NCBI GenBank assembly: GCA_030424825.1
Contig: JAUHWE010000269.1
Coordinates: 1 to 6,614 of the forward strand
Direction of reading: 5' to 3'
Source: Verrucomicrobiia bacterium
GTDB taxonomy: Bacteria > Verrucomicrobiota > Verrucomicrobiia > Opitutales > Opitutaceae
DNA length: 6,614 nt
In this document: positions 1 through 5,955 of the stretch, piece after piece
Layout: each line of letters starts with the position of its first letter
Numbering within the stretch: the first letter of the stretch is position 1
Position numbers and translations under genes: made by a program
Notes under the pieces: generated by a model
Told to the model about the DNA's origin: nothing
Database searches by the model: none
The model's input: only the letters and a program-made list of their open reading frames with translations

Positions 1-35
1 TTCCGTTTTAGCCAGATATACCACAGTCGGCTACT

Positions 36-64
36 AAAACAAAAAAGCGGGGGCTCCACCCGCT
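36..64 (-). terminator. Intrinsic terminator at the end of the ilvN-to-hypothetical gene string
   Basis: On the minus strand a 6-bp stem AGCGGG/CCCGCT (59-64 paired with 46-51) encloses a 7-base loop. A run of six T (41-46) and then GTTTT follow it. This is the standard layout of a Rho-independent terminator. It starts 26 bases after the stop codon of the charged exported protein, so it probably ends the transcript that carries trpF and the upstream genes. The hairpin is GC-rich and the T-tract follows at once, so the call is strong. Confidence 0.85.
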
Positions 65-89
65 CTTAATCTATGGGAATTGATCGCTC

Positions 90-707
90 CTACTCTTGGG
101 TTTGGAGCGCTTCCAGTTCCTTTTGCTGTTTCTCCCTTTTAGCCCTAGAACTTTGGAGCGAGCTAATCAGCTTATCAAAAGCGCCCGTAATTTGGCCTGC
201 TGTAAAATTGGCTGTGCGACCGGGATCACCCGCTGAAATTGGCCGATCATATTGTCCCGACATAAATTCTTGGTCGTTACGCATCGTCACGAGCATTTCG
301 TTTGCGGCATCGGGATCCAGGTCGGCGATCCGTTCTAGGCGGCGTCTGGGCTTAGGATCAAGCACCTCCATCAGGTCCCGTTGCAATTTCAACTCGTCAC
401 CCCCAACATTCAAAGTCTTCAACGTAACCAATTCCATCTCCTCCGAATTCAGATGAGCGGGCAGTCCCTCATTCATCTTTTCGTTTTGAGCTTTGGATTC
501 TTTGTAGAGCTTCTTGATTTCCGTTTCGTCAAACACCGTCGTCCTGCTGAGCTTAACTTTGTCTACAGATACCGGTTCCGCCTTCTTTTCCGTTTCTACC
601 GCTTTAACTTCTCCAATTCTCGGCTTGGCCTCGTCGGCCCCGGAAACGGGATTCAACGCGAAACTGAAACCTAAAGCAGTAAGAAATAATAGCGGTCGTG
701 AGGTCAT
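90..707 (-). CDS. Hypothetical exported protein, highly charged, probably helical
   Basis: I do not recognise the family of this 205-residue protein. Residues 1-24 look like a Sec signal peptide: a short basic start (MTSR), a hydrophobic core (LLFLTALGFSFAL) and a likely cleavage after VSGA, before DEAKPR. The mature part has no cysteine and no further membrane segment. It is rich in Lys, Glu, Asp and Arg. Residues 176-204 (ending in KREKQQKELEALQTQE) look like an amphipathic helix or short coiled coil. The middle includes an acidic/basic stretch near 105-135 (LDPKPRRRLERIADLDPDAA). It probably acts in the periplasm or at the envelope, but no catalytic motif is visible. The ATG at 707 has no good Shine-Dalgarno site but gives a complete signal peptide. 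The gene lies 63 bases after trpF on the same strand and is followed by a strong terminator, so it is probably the last gene of the operon. Confidence 0.7.
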   Translation of the reverse strand: MTSRPLLFLTALGFSFALNPVSGADEAKPRIGEVKAVETEKKAEPVSVDKVKLSRTTVFDETEIKKLYKESKAQNEKMNEGLPAHLNSEEMELVTLKTLNVGGDELKLQRDLMEVLDPKPRRRLERIADLDPDAANEMLVTMRNDQEFMSGQYDRPISAGDPGRTANFTAGQITGAFDKLISSLQSSRAKREKQQKELEALQTQE

Positions 708-770
708 TGTCGGAAGGGGCTACTTTATCGAATCACTTTAGCCATGAATCCATTCAAGGCGAACCAAAAA

Positions 771-1418
771 TCAACGGTTTTCCAAAGCCGTTTTGACCCG
801 TTCCAACAAATTAAGATCCTTCAGACCCGGCGATTTCTCCACACCGCTATTCAAATCAATTCGTTTCGATCCGGATTTTTCGATGGCTTCACACACATTG
901 TCCGGATTCAAGCCGCCCGCGAGAACCCAGTTCTTTTCGGTAAATCGTTCGGAAATCGCTCTGAATCCGTCCCAATCGCCGACTTTCCCCGTACCGCCAA
1001 AGGCATCTTTTTGATAAGTATCCCAAAGAACGGTATTTGCAAATGGGAGCAGGTTTTCGTCGAAACCGACGACGGGATCCACCTTGGGAGCTAGCCAAAT
1101 TTTTTCTGGACCCAATTGTTCGGACCATTCCTCCGCAAGTTGACTCGAGTTTCTATTGATAGGGAAGTGAATCTGAAAGTAATCAAACCCCACGCCTTCG
1201 AGGCGCTCCAACAAATCCCGATCAGGGTTAACCGTTACAGCCACTCTGGGTAGTTGAGGCAATTCCGACTGGAAAGCTCGGTAAGAATCCAGATCAACGC
1301 AGCGCGGGGATTGGGGATAGAAAATAAATCCCAGATAGTCCGCTCCAACCGATGACGCATCGAGCGCATCACTCGCGTTGGTCAACCCGCATACTTTGAT
1401 TTGTACTCCTGCGATCAT
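771..1418 (-). CDS. trpF: Phosphoribosylanthranilate isomerase (TrpF)
   Basis: TrpF catalyses the Amadori rearrangement of N-(5-phosphoribosyl)anthranilate to CdRP, a cytoplasmic step of tryptophan synthesis, in a (beta/alpha)8 barrel. With the start used here the protein has 215 residues, normal for the family. Visible signatures are IKVCGLT (residues 7-13) with the catalytic Cys10, DYLGFIFYPQSPR (27-39), LWDTYQKDAFGGTGK (131-145) with the likely general acid Asp133, the phosphate-binding LAGGLNPDNV (166-175) and IDLNSGVE (187-194). I chose the ATG at 1418 over the in-frame start at 1451. It leaves a 4-base gap after the aminotransferase stop, has a GGCGGA-like site 7 bases upstream, and puts the KVCGLT strand near the N-terminus as usual. 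One oddity is the segment normally reading Q-L-H-G-D/E, which is FQIHFPI (81-87) here. No other trp gene is in the window, so the rest of the pathway must lie elsewhere. Confidence 0.95.
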   Translation of the reverse strand: MIAGVQIKVCGLTNASDALDASSVGADYLGFIFYPQSPRCVDLDSYRAFQSELPQLPRVAVTVNPDRDLLERLEGVGFDYFQIHFPINRNSSQLAEEWSEQLGPEKIWLAPKVDPVVGFDENLLPFANTVLWDTYQKDAFGGTGKVGDWDGFRAISERFTEKNWVLAGGLNPDNVCEAIEKSGSKRIDLNSGVEKSPGLKDLNLLERVKTALENR

Positions 1419-1422
1419 CGAA

Positions 1423-2523
1423 TCATCCGCCAAACCTGTTAATCGTCTCAATCACGTAGTCCACTTCCTCATTGGTCAGTTCAGGAACGATCGGCAAACT
1501 CAAGCATTGTCGCGCCAGCATTTCTGCAACTGGGAAATCTCCCTCTTCGTAATTGAGATGGGAGAAACACGGCTGTAGATGCAACGGGTATGGATACACA
1601 ATATCGCTTCCGATCCCATTGTCCGCAAGATAGGTTTTCAATTGGTCACGTTCGCTATGTTGCACCGTGAACATGTGAAATACCGACTCGCCCCAGTCAA
1701 CGACTGCCGGAAGCTTTATTTGGGGATGACCGATTCCACTTCGGTACCGGTTGGCGATGAACTGCCGTCTTTGGGTCTTCTCAGCTAACTGAGGCAATTT
1801 CACGTTCAACGAGGCGGCCTGCAACCCTTCCATCCGGTTATTATATCCAACGTAGTGATTTAGATAGCGTTCTTTCGAACCATGAGCTCTCAAAATTTCG
1901 ATTTGATCTAGCAGAGCCGAATCGTTCGAAGTGACGCATCCTCCCTCTCCCAGTCCGCCAAGATTCTTAGTGGGATAGAAGGAAAATGCTCCCGCATCGC
2001 CGATTTCTCCCACAGGCTTCCCTCGGTAGGCAGCCAAATGCGCCTGGGCCGCATCCTCAACTACCTTGATATTTCGTGAACGCGCTATCTCCAATATGGG
2101 ATCCATGTCGGCCGATTGGCCGAAAAGATGCGTCACGACAATCGCTTTTGTATTACTTGTAATAAGTGGTTCGATGCAATCAGGATTTAGGGTATAGGAT
2201 TCAGGATCAATGTCTGCGAAAACAGGGCGAGCCCCGACGTATTGGGCAAACCAAGCCGATGCGATAAAAGTAAAAGCGGGGACAATGACTTCATCACCCC
2301 GACCAATCCCCATCGCTGTCGCGATTAAATGCAATGCCTCGGTCCCACTACCCAGACCTACACATCGAGATACGCCTTGGGCTTTAGCAAAGTCCGTTTC
2401 GAATCGCTCCACATCTTCACCCAAACAAAACCCTCCATGATCAATGGTGTTGGCAAAAGCTTGCAATAGCTCTGCCTTGATTGGCTCGTGGGCACGTTTG
2501 AGATCAATAAATGGCACCTTCAT
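1423..2523 (-). CDS. DegT/DnrJ/EryC1/StrS-family PLP-dependent sugar aminotransferase
   Basis: This 366-residue protein has the full length and motifs of the fold-type I nucleotide-sugar aminotransferases. The N-terminal VPFIDLKRAHEPI (3-15) is typical of the family. GSGTEAL (58-64) is the PLP-phosphate-binding turn. VVEDAAQAH (154-162) carries Asp157, which pairs with the pyridine nitrogen. SFYPTKNLGGLGEGG (181-195) carries Lys186, the expected Schiff-base lysine. NNRMEGLQAA (228-237) and YPYPLHLQPCF (310-320) are also characteristic. Family members transfer an amino group, usually from glutamate, to a keto-sugar nucleotide for O-antigen, capsule or glycan precursors; the exact sugar cannot be read from the sequence. 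The gene starts 2 bases after cobA-hemD and ends 4 bases before trpF, so it is surely co-transcribed with them. No sugar epimerase, dehydratase or acyltransferase partner is present. The ATG at 2523 has a GGGAAGGA tract 12 bases upstream, rather distant for a ribosome binding site. Confidence 0.92.
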   Translation of the reverse strand: MKVPFIDLKRAHEPIKAELLQAFANTIDHGGFCLGEDVERFETDFAKAQGVSRCVGLGSGTEALHLIATAMGIGRGDEVIVPAFTFIASAWFAQYVGARPVFADIDPESYTLNPDCIEPLITSNTKAIVVTHLFGQSADMDPILEIARSRNIKVVEDAAQAHLAAYRGKPVGEIGDAGAFSFYPTKNLGGLGEGGCVTSNDSALLDQIEILRAHGSKERYLNHYVGYNNRMEGLQAASLNVKLPQLAEKTQRRQFIANRYRSGIGHPQIKLPAVVDWGESVFHMFTVQHSERDQLKTYLADNGIGSDIVYPYPLHLQPCFSHLNYEEGDFPVAEMLARQCLSLPIVPELTNEEVDYVIETINRFGG

Positions 2524-2525
2524 AC

Positions 2526-4058
2526 TTATTTCGAATCCTTCCCAAAATTTCTCACAATCTCATCCACCAAGCTGTCTAGGCTAGCTTCTTTCGCTTGAAA
2601 ATTCCGAGGCATCCCGAACTGCTCCATACTCGCGCTGGTTATCGGGCCGATGCTAACGGTCTTTGGTCGAATGGCATCAGCTCCCAGTACCAAGTCTTTG
2701 GCCTGATCCACAAAAGACTTAACTCCGGAAGAACTCGTAAATAGGATCGCGTCGGCACCCTGCTCGCGAAAAACCTTGGCAGCGGGATCACTGGAAAGAT
2801 CCGTAGGTTGGGTCTGGTATACCTCAAATCGATCGACGATCGCCCTCGCCTCCTCCAGTTTCTTCAACAGTATGTCCCTTCCCAAATTTCCGGTAACCAG
2901 AAGCACTTTCGCGCTATCCAGACTGTCCGTGGCAACAAGGGCATCTGCCAGGCTCTCCGCATTGGCCTCATCGGGTATCAAATCTGTGGTTACGTAGAAT
3001 TTTTTTATTTCCTTAGCAGTGGATTTTCCCACCGCAGCAATACGAATAAAGCCAAGTGATCGAATATCTTCGAATTTCTCGAAAAAAGCCTCGAAAAAAT
3101 AACGGACTCCATTGGGACTGGAAAAGACAACCCAGTCATAAGAAGCGAGCTCGGCAAAGATATCGTCCCGAGTCTGCTCGTCTACGTTTTTCGTTATAGA
3201 GATTAAAGGCAACCCGATCACTTCCGCCCCAAGAAGTTCCAGTTTCTCGCTCAACTCGCTCGCCTGACCTTGGCTCCGCGTCACCACAAATCGTCGACCC
3301 TGCAAAGGCCTTGATTCAAACCATGATATTTCATCACCCATTCCAGCATTCTCTCCTATTATGATAACCGCAGGTGAACTTAGTCGAAACTGTTTCGCAT
3401 CACCGCAAATGGTACCTAAAACTCCCCTACAAACACGCTGGCATCCCAAAGTCGCCCATTCAACACAAGCGACCGGTGTAGAATCTTTAAAACCAGCCTC
3501 CAGCAAACTACCCACAATCGAATCGAGCCTAGAAACTCCCATATAGACGCAGAGGGTACTGTTAGTTCGAGGAATATTGGCCCAATCTACTGAGGCTTCC
3601 GGTTTCTCCGGATCTTCGTGCCCCGTTACAATCACAAGTGTCGAACTGGAATTTCGCTGCGTCAGGGGGGTTCCGCTAAAGGCGCCAGCACCAATTGCAG
3701 CGGTAATTCCTGGAACGATCTCAAAGTCGATTCCTTCCCTATGAAGATACAGGGCCTCCTCACTGCCTCGACCAAAAATAAACGGATCACCACCCTTCAA
3801 CCGCACCACCCGTTTTCCTTCCTTTGCTTTGGCAACCAACAAGGTCTGTATTTCAGATTGCGGCACCGAGTGACAACCCGATTTCTTGCCGACAAATATC
3901 TGCTCGCAACCCACTTTCTGCAAAGCGAGCACCGCTGGATGCACCAGGGAGTCGTATATAAGCGTGTCACAACTTTCGATGAGTTCCTTTGCCCGAACTG
4001 TTATCAAACCTGGATTACCCGGACCGGCTCCAACAAGATAGACCGCTCCTTTAGGCAT
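2526..4058 (-). CDS. cobA-hemD: Fused uroporphyrinogen-III C-methyltransferase / uroporphyrinogen-III synthase
   Basis: This 510-residue protein joins two tetrapyrrole enzymes. Residues 1-245 are a SUMT (CobA) methyltransferase: YLVGAGPGNPGLIT (7-20), HSVPQSEI (63-70), VVRLKGGDPFIFGRGSEE (84-101), VPGITAAIGAGAFSGTPLT (115-133) and TGHE (145-148) are the family signatures for SAM and substrate binding. It would methylate uroporphyrinogen III at C2 and C7 to give precorrin-2, for siroheme or cobalamin. Residues about 255-505 are a HemD-type synthase with VFSSPNGVRYFF (311-322), VGKSTAKE (343-350), LLVTGNLGRDIL (386-397), FTSSSGVKSF (440-449) and SIGPITSAS (469-477), which cyclises hydroxymethylbilane with D-ring inversion. 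HemD sequences are weakly conserved, so this half rests on motif order and length. Such CobA-HemD fusions are known in several phyla. The gene overlaps hemC by 8 bases, which fits coupled translation, and HemC makes the substrate of the HemD half. No Shine-Dalgarno site precedes the ATG. Confidence 0.94.
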   Translation of the reverse strand: MPKGAVYLVGAGPGNPGLITVRAKELIESCDTLIYDSLVHPAVLALQKVGCEQIFVGKKSGCHSVPQSEIQTLLVAKAKEGKRVVRLKGGDPFIFGRGSEEALYLHREGIDFEIVPGITAAIGAGAFSGTPLTQRNSSSTLVIVTGHEDPEKPEASVDWANIPRTNSTLCVYMGVSRLDSIVGSLLEAGFKDSTPVACVEWATLGCQRVCRGVLGTICGDAKQFRLSSPAVIIIGENAGMGDEISWFESRPLQGRRFVVTRSQGQASELSEKLELLGAEVIGLPLISITKNVDEQTRDDIFAELASYDWVVFSSPNGVRYFFEAFFEKFEDIRSLGFIRIAAVGKSTAKEIKKFYVTTDLIPDEANAESLADALVATDSLDSAKVLLVTGNLGRDILLKKLEEARAIVDRFEVYQTQPTDLSSDPAAKVFREQGADAILFTSSSGVKSFVDQAKDLVLGADAIRPKTVSIGPITSASMEQFGMPRNFQAKEASLDSLVDEIVRNFGKDSK

Positions 4059-4926
4059 GACCCAGTTCTAGTTGCTTTATTAACTGATCCGCGATTTCAG
4101 CTGGTTTCGACAACGCGTAATCAAACGGAATCAACCGTGTTTCACGACCACAATCCTTATGGTATATCCGCAATCTTCCAGCCGTGTAATTTACAGCAAA
4201 CGCGACTTGGCAGCCTCCGCCGAGCCGTTCCATAAAGGCCCTCTCTAATAGCACTGCAACCTTGGTCGACGCGTCAAGTGCCCCTTCAAATTTGGAGGTA
4301 TCACTTGTACGGCATTGGATTGCGACCGCCGCTTGCCCGACGGCAGGGACACATTCGTCCAGTCCCAGCCTTACAAATTCGGTTCCTTCCCAATCGTTTA
4401 TTCCCAAGCGCTTCAATCCCGCTACCGCTAACACGGTCGCATCCGCATAGCCATCGGCTATTTTGTTTAGGCGAGTATCCAAGTTGCCACGTATCTCAAT
4501 AAAGGTCGCATCTGGATACAAGAGTCTCAATTGAATCCTGCGACGCGGACTCCCCGTGGCAATCACCTTCGGGTTCGATATCCCTTTCCTCAACACTAGA
4601 ACGTCTTCCGTTTCTTCTCGCGGGAGGAAGCCGGCAATAGAGAGTCCCTCCGGCATTTCCGAAGGCAGGTCTTTCGCGCTGTGAACTGCAAAATCAGCCC
4701 GACCATCGAGCAATGCATCTTCTAGCTCTTTCGTGAACAGTCCCTTACCCCCCTCTTTTTCCAATGACCATTCACGCTGCTTGTCACCTGTCGTAACCAT
4801 TTTTTCAACACGGTAAACGGATCCTGGAATCGCTTGTTCAAAACAAGCAACCGCCATCCCTGCCTGCTTGAGAGCGAGGGGGCTTTTACGTGTCGCCACA
4901 ACAAACTCTTTCGCTGCTTGTATCAT
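4051..4926 (-). CDS. hemC: Hydroxymethylbilane synthase (porphobilinogen deaminase)
   Basis: HemC polymerises four porphobilinogens into hydroxymethylbilane in the cytoplasm, on a covalently bound dipyrromethane primer. The 291-residue protein shows FVVATRKSPLALKQA (8-22), VTTGDK (44-49), GGKGLFTKELEDALLDGRAD (59-78), HSAKDLPSEMPEGL (82-95) with the catalytic Asp86, a GSPRRR arginine cluster (125-130), IRGNLDTRL (145-153) and RLGGGCQVAFAV (234-245), where Cys239 should hold the cofactor. The C-terminal domain is compact, so the protein is a little shorter than the E. coli enzyme. The usual PGQG motif reads AVGQAA (195-200), a mild deviation. I chose the ATG at 4926. An in-frame TTG at 4947 would add seven residues, but it lies within a potential hairpin, and neither start has a clear Shine-Dalgarno site. 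The gene follows ilvN by 53 bases and its stop overlaps the cobA-hemD start. Confidence 0.95.
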   Translation of the reverse strand: MIQAAKEFVVATRKSPLALKQAGMAVACFEQAIPGSVYRVEKMVTTGDKQREWSLEKEGGKGLFTKELEDALLDGRADFAVHSAKDLPSEMPEGLSIAGFLPREETEDVLVLRKGISNPKVIATGSPRRRIQLRLLYPDATFIEIRGNLDTRLNKIADGYADATVLAVAGLKRLGINDWEGTEFVRLGLDECVPAVGQAAVAIQCRTSDTSKFEGALDASTKVAVLLERAFMERLGGGCQVAFAVNYTAGRLRIYHKDCGRETRLIPFDYALSKPAEIADQLIKQLELGHA

Positions 4927-4953
4927 GACTTTGGGAAGGGAATTCAAAGGTTT

Positions 4954-4975
4954 TCGAGCAGGTCTCGCTGCTCGA
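4954..4975 (-). other. Intercistronic hairpin between ilvN and hemC
   Basis: The minus-strand transcript can form a perfect 8-bp stem TCGAGCAG/CTGCTCGA with the 6-base loop CGAGAC, starting 4 bases after the ilvN stop codon. AAAACC follows it rather than a T-run, so it is not a standard intrinsic terminator. A second, weaker stem CTTTG/CAAAG (4945-4949 with 4929-4933) lies just ahead of the hemC ATG. The structure may stabilise the processed mRNA or tune the ratio of IlvN to HemC. This role is inference; only the pairing is seen. Confidence 0.5.
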
Positions 4976-4979
4976 GTAC

Positions 4980-5456
4980 TTACCGGTGCATCGCTAGATT
5001 ACCGGTCCGCCCCAGTTCTAATATACCAAACTTTTCAATCAAATTCAGGAACGCCGAAATTTTGCCCTCATCTCCCGTTAGCTCCGCGACCAAATCCTCA
5101 TGCTGAACACTTATGATCTTGGCTCGAAACAGTTCGCAAATCTGGATGAGTTCCGACCGATTGGTCGCGCTTACCTTGATCTTCACGAGAATCAGTTCCC
5201 GTGAAACCGCTTGCCCACGCTTGAAGTCGTGTACTTCGATAACGTTTATCAGCTTTTTAAGCTGCTTAGTGATTTGGTCCAGCACAGAGTCATCCCCTCG
5301 AACCACAGCCGTGACTCTAGATATTTTGGGATCGTGTGTCGGAGCGACATTCAACGTGTGAATATTAAAGCCGCGACCGCTAAACAGACCCGAAATACGA
5401 GCCAAGACGCCGAATTTATTTTCTACGAGAACGGAGATAGTGTGCCTCATTGCCAT
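4980..5456 (-). CDS. ilvN: Acetolactate synthase small (regulatory) subunit
   Basis: This 158-residue protein matches the IlvN/IlvH regulatory subunit in length and layout. The large catalytic subunit makes acetolactate and acetohydroxybutyrate for valine, leucine and isoleucine; the small subunit activates it and usually confers valine feedback. Residues 4-77 form the ACT domain: HTISVLVENKFGVLARISGL (5-24) and FSGRGFNIHTLNVAPT (25-40). Gly16 and Asn31 line up with Gly14 and Asn29 of E. coli IlvH, known valine-site residues, so valine sensitivity is likely (inference). Residues 83-157 are the C-terminal ACT-like domain, starting AVSRELILVKIKV (83-95) and ending in LELGRTGNLAM (146-156). The ATG at 5456 is used; a second ATG at 5450 would remove only two residues. 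Neither has a visible Shine-Dalgarno site. The large-subunit gene ilvB, which normally precedes it directly, is absent: upstream lies only a promoter-like stretch and then a tRNA on the other strand. Confidence 0.95.
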   Translation of the reverse strand: MAMRHTISVLVENKFGVLARISGLFSGRGFNIHTLNVAPTHDPKISRVTAVVRGDDSVLDQITKQLKKLINVIEVHDFKRGQAVSRELILVKIKVSATNRSELIQICELFRAKIISVQHEDLVAELTGDEGKISAFLNLIEKFGILELGRTGNLAMHR

Positions 5457-5478
5457 TGCTGATTTAATTTAAGGCGCC

Positions 5479-5507
5479 TTCATAGACAGCCCTCTGTTGG
5501 CATGCAA
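5479..5507 (-). promoter_or_regulatory. Candidate sigma-70-type promoter for the ilvN-hemC operon
   Basis: On the minus strand TTGCAT (5502-5507) is followed after exactly 17 bases by TATGAA (5479-5484), matching 3 of 6 and 4 of 6 consensus positions with ideal spacing. The -10 box is about 22 bases before the ilvN ATG, so the leader would be short, in line with the missing Shine-Dalgarno site. A perfect 10-base palindrome AAGGCGCCTT (5471-5480) begins at the downstream edge of the -10 box and could be an operator. Half the match is due to spacing, so this is a moderate call. Confidence 0.4.
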
Positions 5508-5566
5508 GGGGGATTTGCAGAAGTCTCAACGCTCGCATCACTCCTTTTCGGCAGCTCTGCTTTTTG

Positions 5567-5572
5567 TAGAAT
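5567..5572 (+). promoter_or_regulatory. Possible -10 box for the tRNA-Val gene
   Basis: TAGAAT matches the TATAAT consensus at 5 of 6 positions and lies 53 bases before the mature tRNA 5' end, a plausible leader length. No good -35 box is seen 16-18 bases upstream; only a T-rich CTTTTC stands there. A small palindrome GCCTT-GCC-AAGGC (5576-5588) lies just after it. The call is weak. Confidence 0.25.
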
Positions 5573-5624
5573 TTTGCCTTGCCAAGGCCAATTGATTTCA
5601 TCCTTATTTCCAGCCTTTTCCGAT

Positions 5625-5701
<77 letters not shown>

Positions 5702-5947
5702 TTTCGCTCGCAGATTCACCTTACTCAGGAAAGCTATTTGCCAGCACGCGCCTCGATGGAGGGACGAGAAACCCCAAGGGGTTCGACGAAGCGACTTAAG
5801 GAGCGAAGATGGGATGACGCGAAGCGTTAGTCCAAAGGACTTTAACCGTTCCAGGTTCAATCCAATCCCTCCTCGCACACCATTTCACTCGCAAGCTAAC
5901 CTCACAAAAAATGGCAACGTCCCTCAATATTGAGGAAGAGCCTCGCC
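5702..5947. other. Gene-free spacer with clustered hairpins, possible small tRNA-associated element
   Basis: No credible coding sequence lies in these 246 bases. They hold perfect small inverted repeats AACCCC-AA-GGGGTT (5770-5783), ACGC-GAA-GCGT (5817-5827) and AGTCC-AAA-GGACT (5829-5841). The words GACGAAG (5785), GCGAAG (5803) and GCGAAG (5819) recur about every 16-18 bases. Then comes a T-arm-like GGTTCAATCC (5854-5863) and a degenerate copy of the tRNA 3' end (5866-5893). No integrase, transposase or terminal inverted repeats are visible. It could be a non-autonomous repeat element inserted at the tRNA end, or debris of a duplicated tRNA. The pairing and the repeat are seen; the origin is inference. 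Confidence 0.45.
5866..5893 (+). repeat. Direct repeat copy 2: degenerate tRNA-Val 3' end
   Basis: This copy matches 5685-5712 except for two G-to-A changes, both turning CG into CA (at 5877 and 5887). CACACCA here stands in place of CGCACCA. Weaker similarity, with mostly transition differences, continues to about 5905. Upstream, GGTTC is shared but is separated from TCCCTCC by extra bases (AATCCAA in place of GAG). The rest of a tRNA cloverleaf is not present, so this copy is not a functional tRNA. Confidence 0.75.
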
Positions 5948-5955
5948 CTAGAGGC
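5922..5955 (-). terminator. Possible weak terminator after the secreted OB-like protein
   Basis: On the minus strand GCCTC-TAGGGC-GAGGC (5955-5940) forms a 5-bp stem that includes the TAG stop codon. It is followed by the perfect 14-base palindrome CCTCAATATTGAGG (5922-5935). A T6 run lies 10 bases further on (5906-5911), too far for a textbook intrinsic terminator. Some role in ending or protecting the asd-side transcript is plausible. It would also separate this transcript from the oppositely directed tRNA. Confidence 0.3.

Noticed and set aside
73..456. Plus-strand open frame opposite the charged exported protein
   Set aside because: Serine/arginine-rich low-complexity translation, typical of a shadow frame. 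The minus-strand frame has a signal peptide and a terminator placed after it.
1419..1451. Upstream in-frame start for trpF at 1451
   Set aside because: It would overlap the aminotransferase end by 29 bases and add 11 residues before the usual start; the ATG at 1418 has a weak binding site and ideal spacing.
3618..4235. Long plus-strand open frame (205 codons) opposite cobA-hemD and hemC
   Set aside because: It is antisense to two well-supported genes with clear family motifs, and its translation has no recognisable domain or signal.
4927..4947. TTG start for hemC at 4947
   Set aside because: It adds seven residues not expected in HemC, has no binding site and lies in a stem; the ATG at 4926 is simpler, though not proven.
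5702..5947. CRISPR array
   Set aside because: The two 28-base copies are a single pair 181 bases apart and derive from a tRNA end. There is no regular repeat-spacer pattern.
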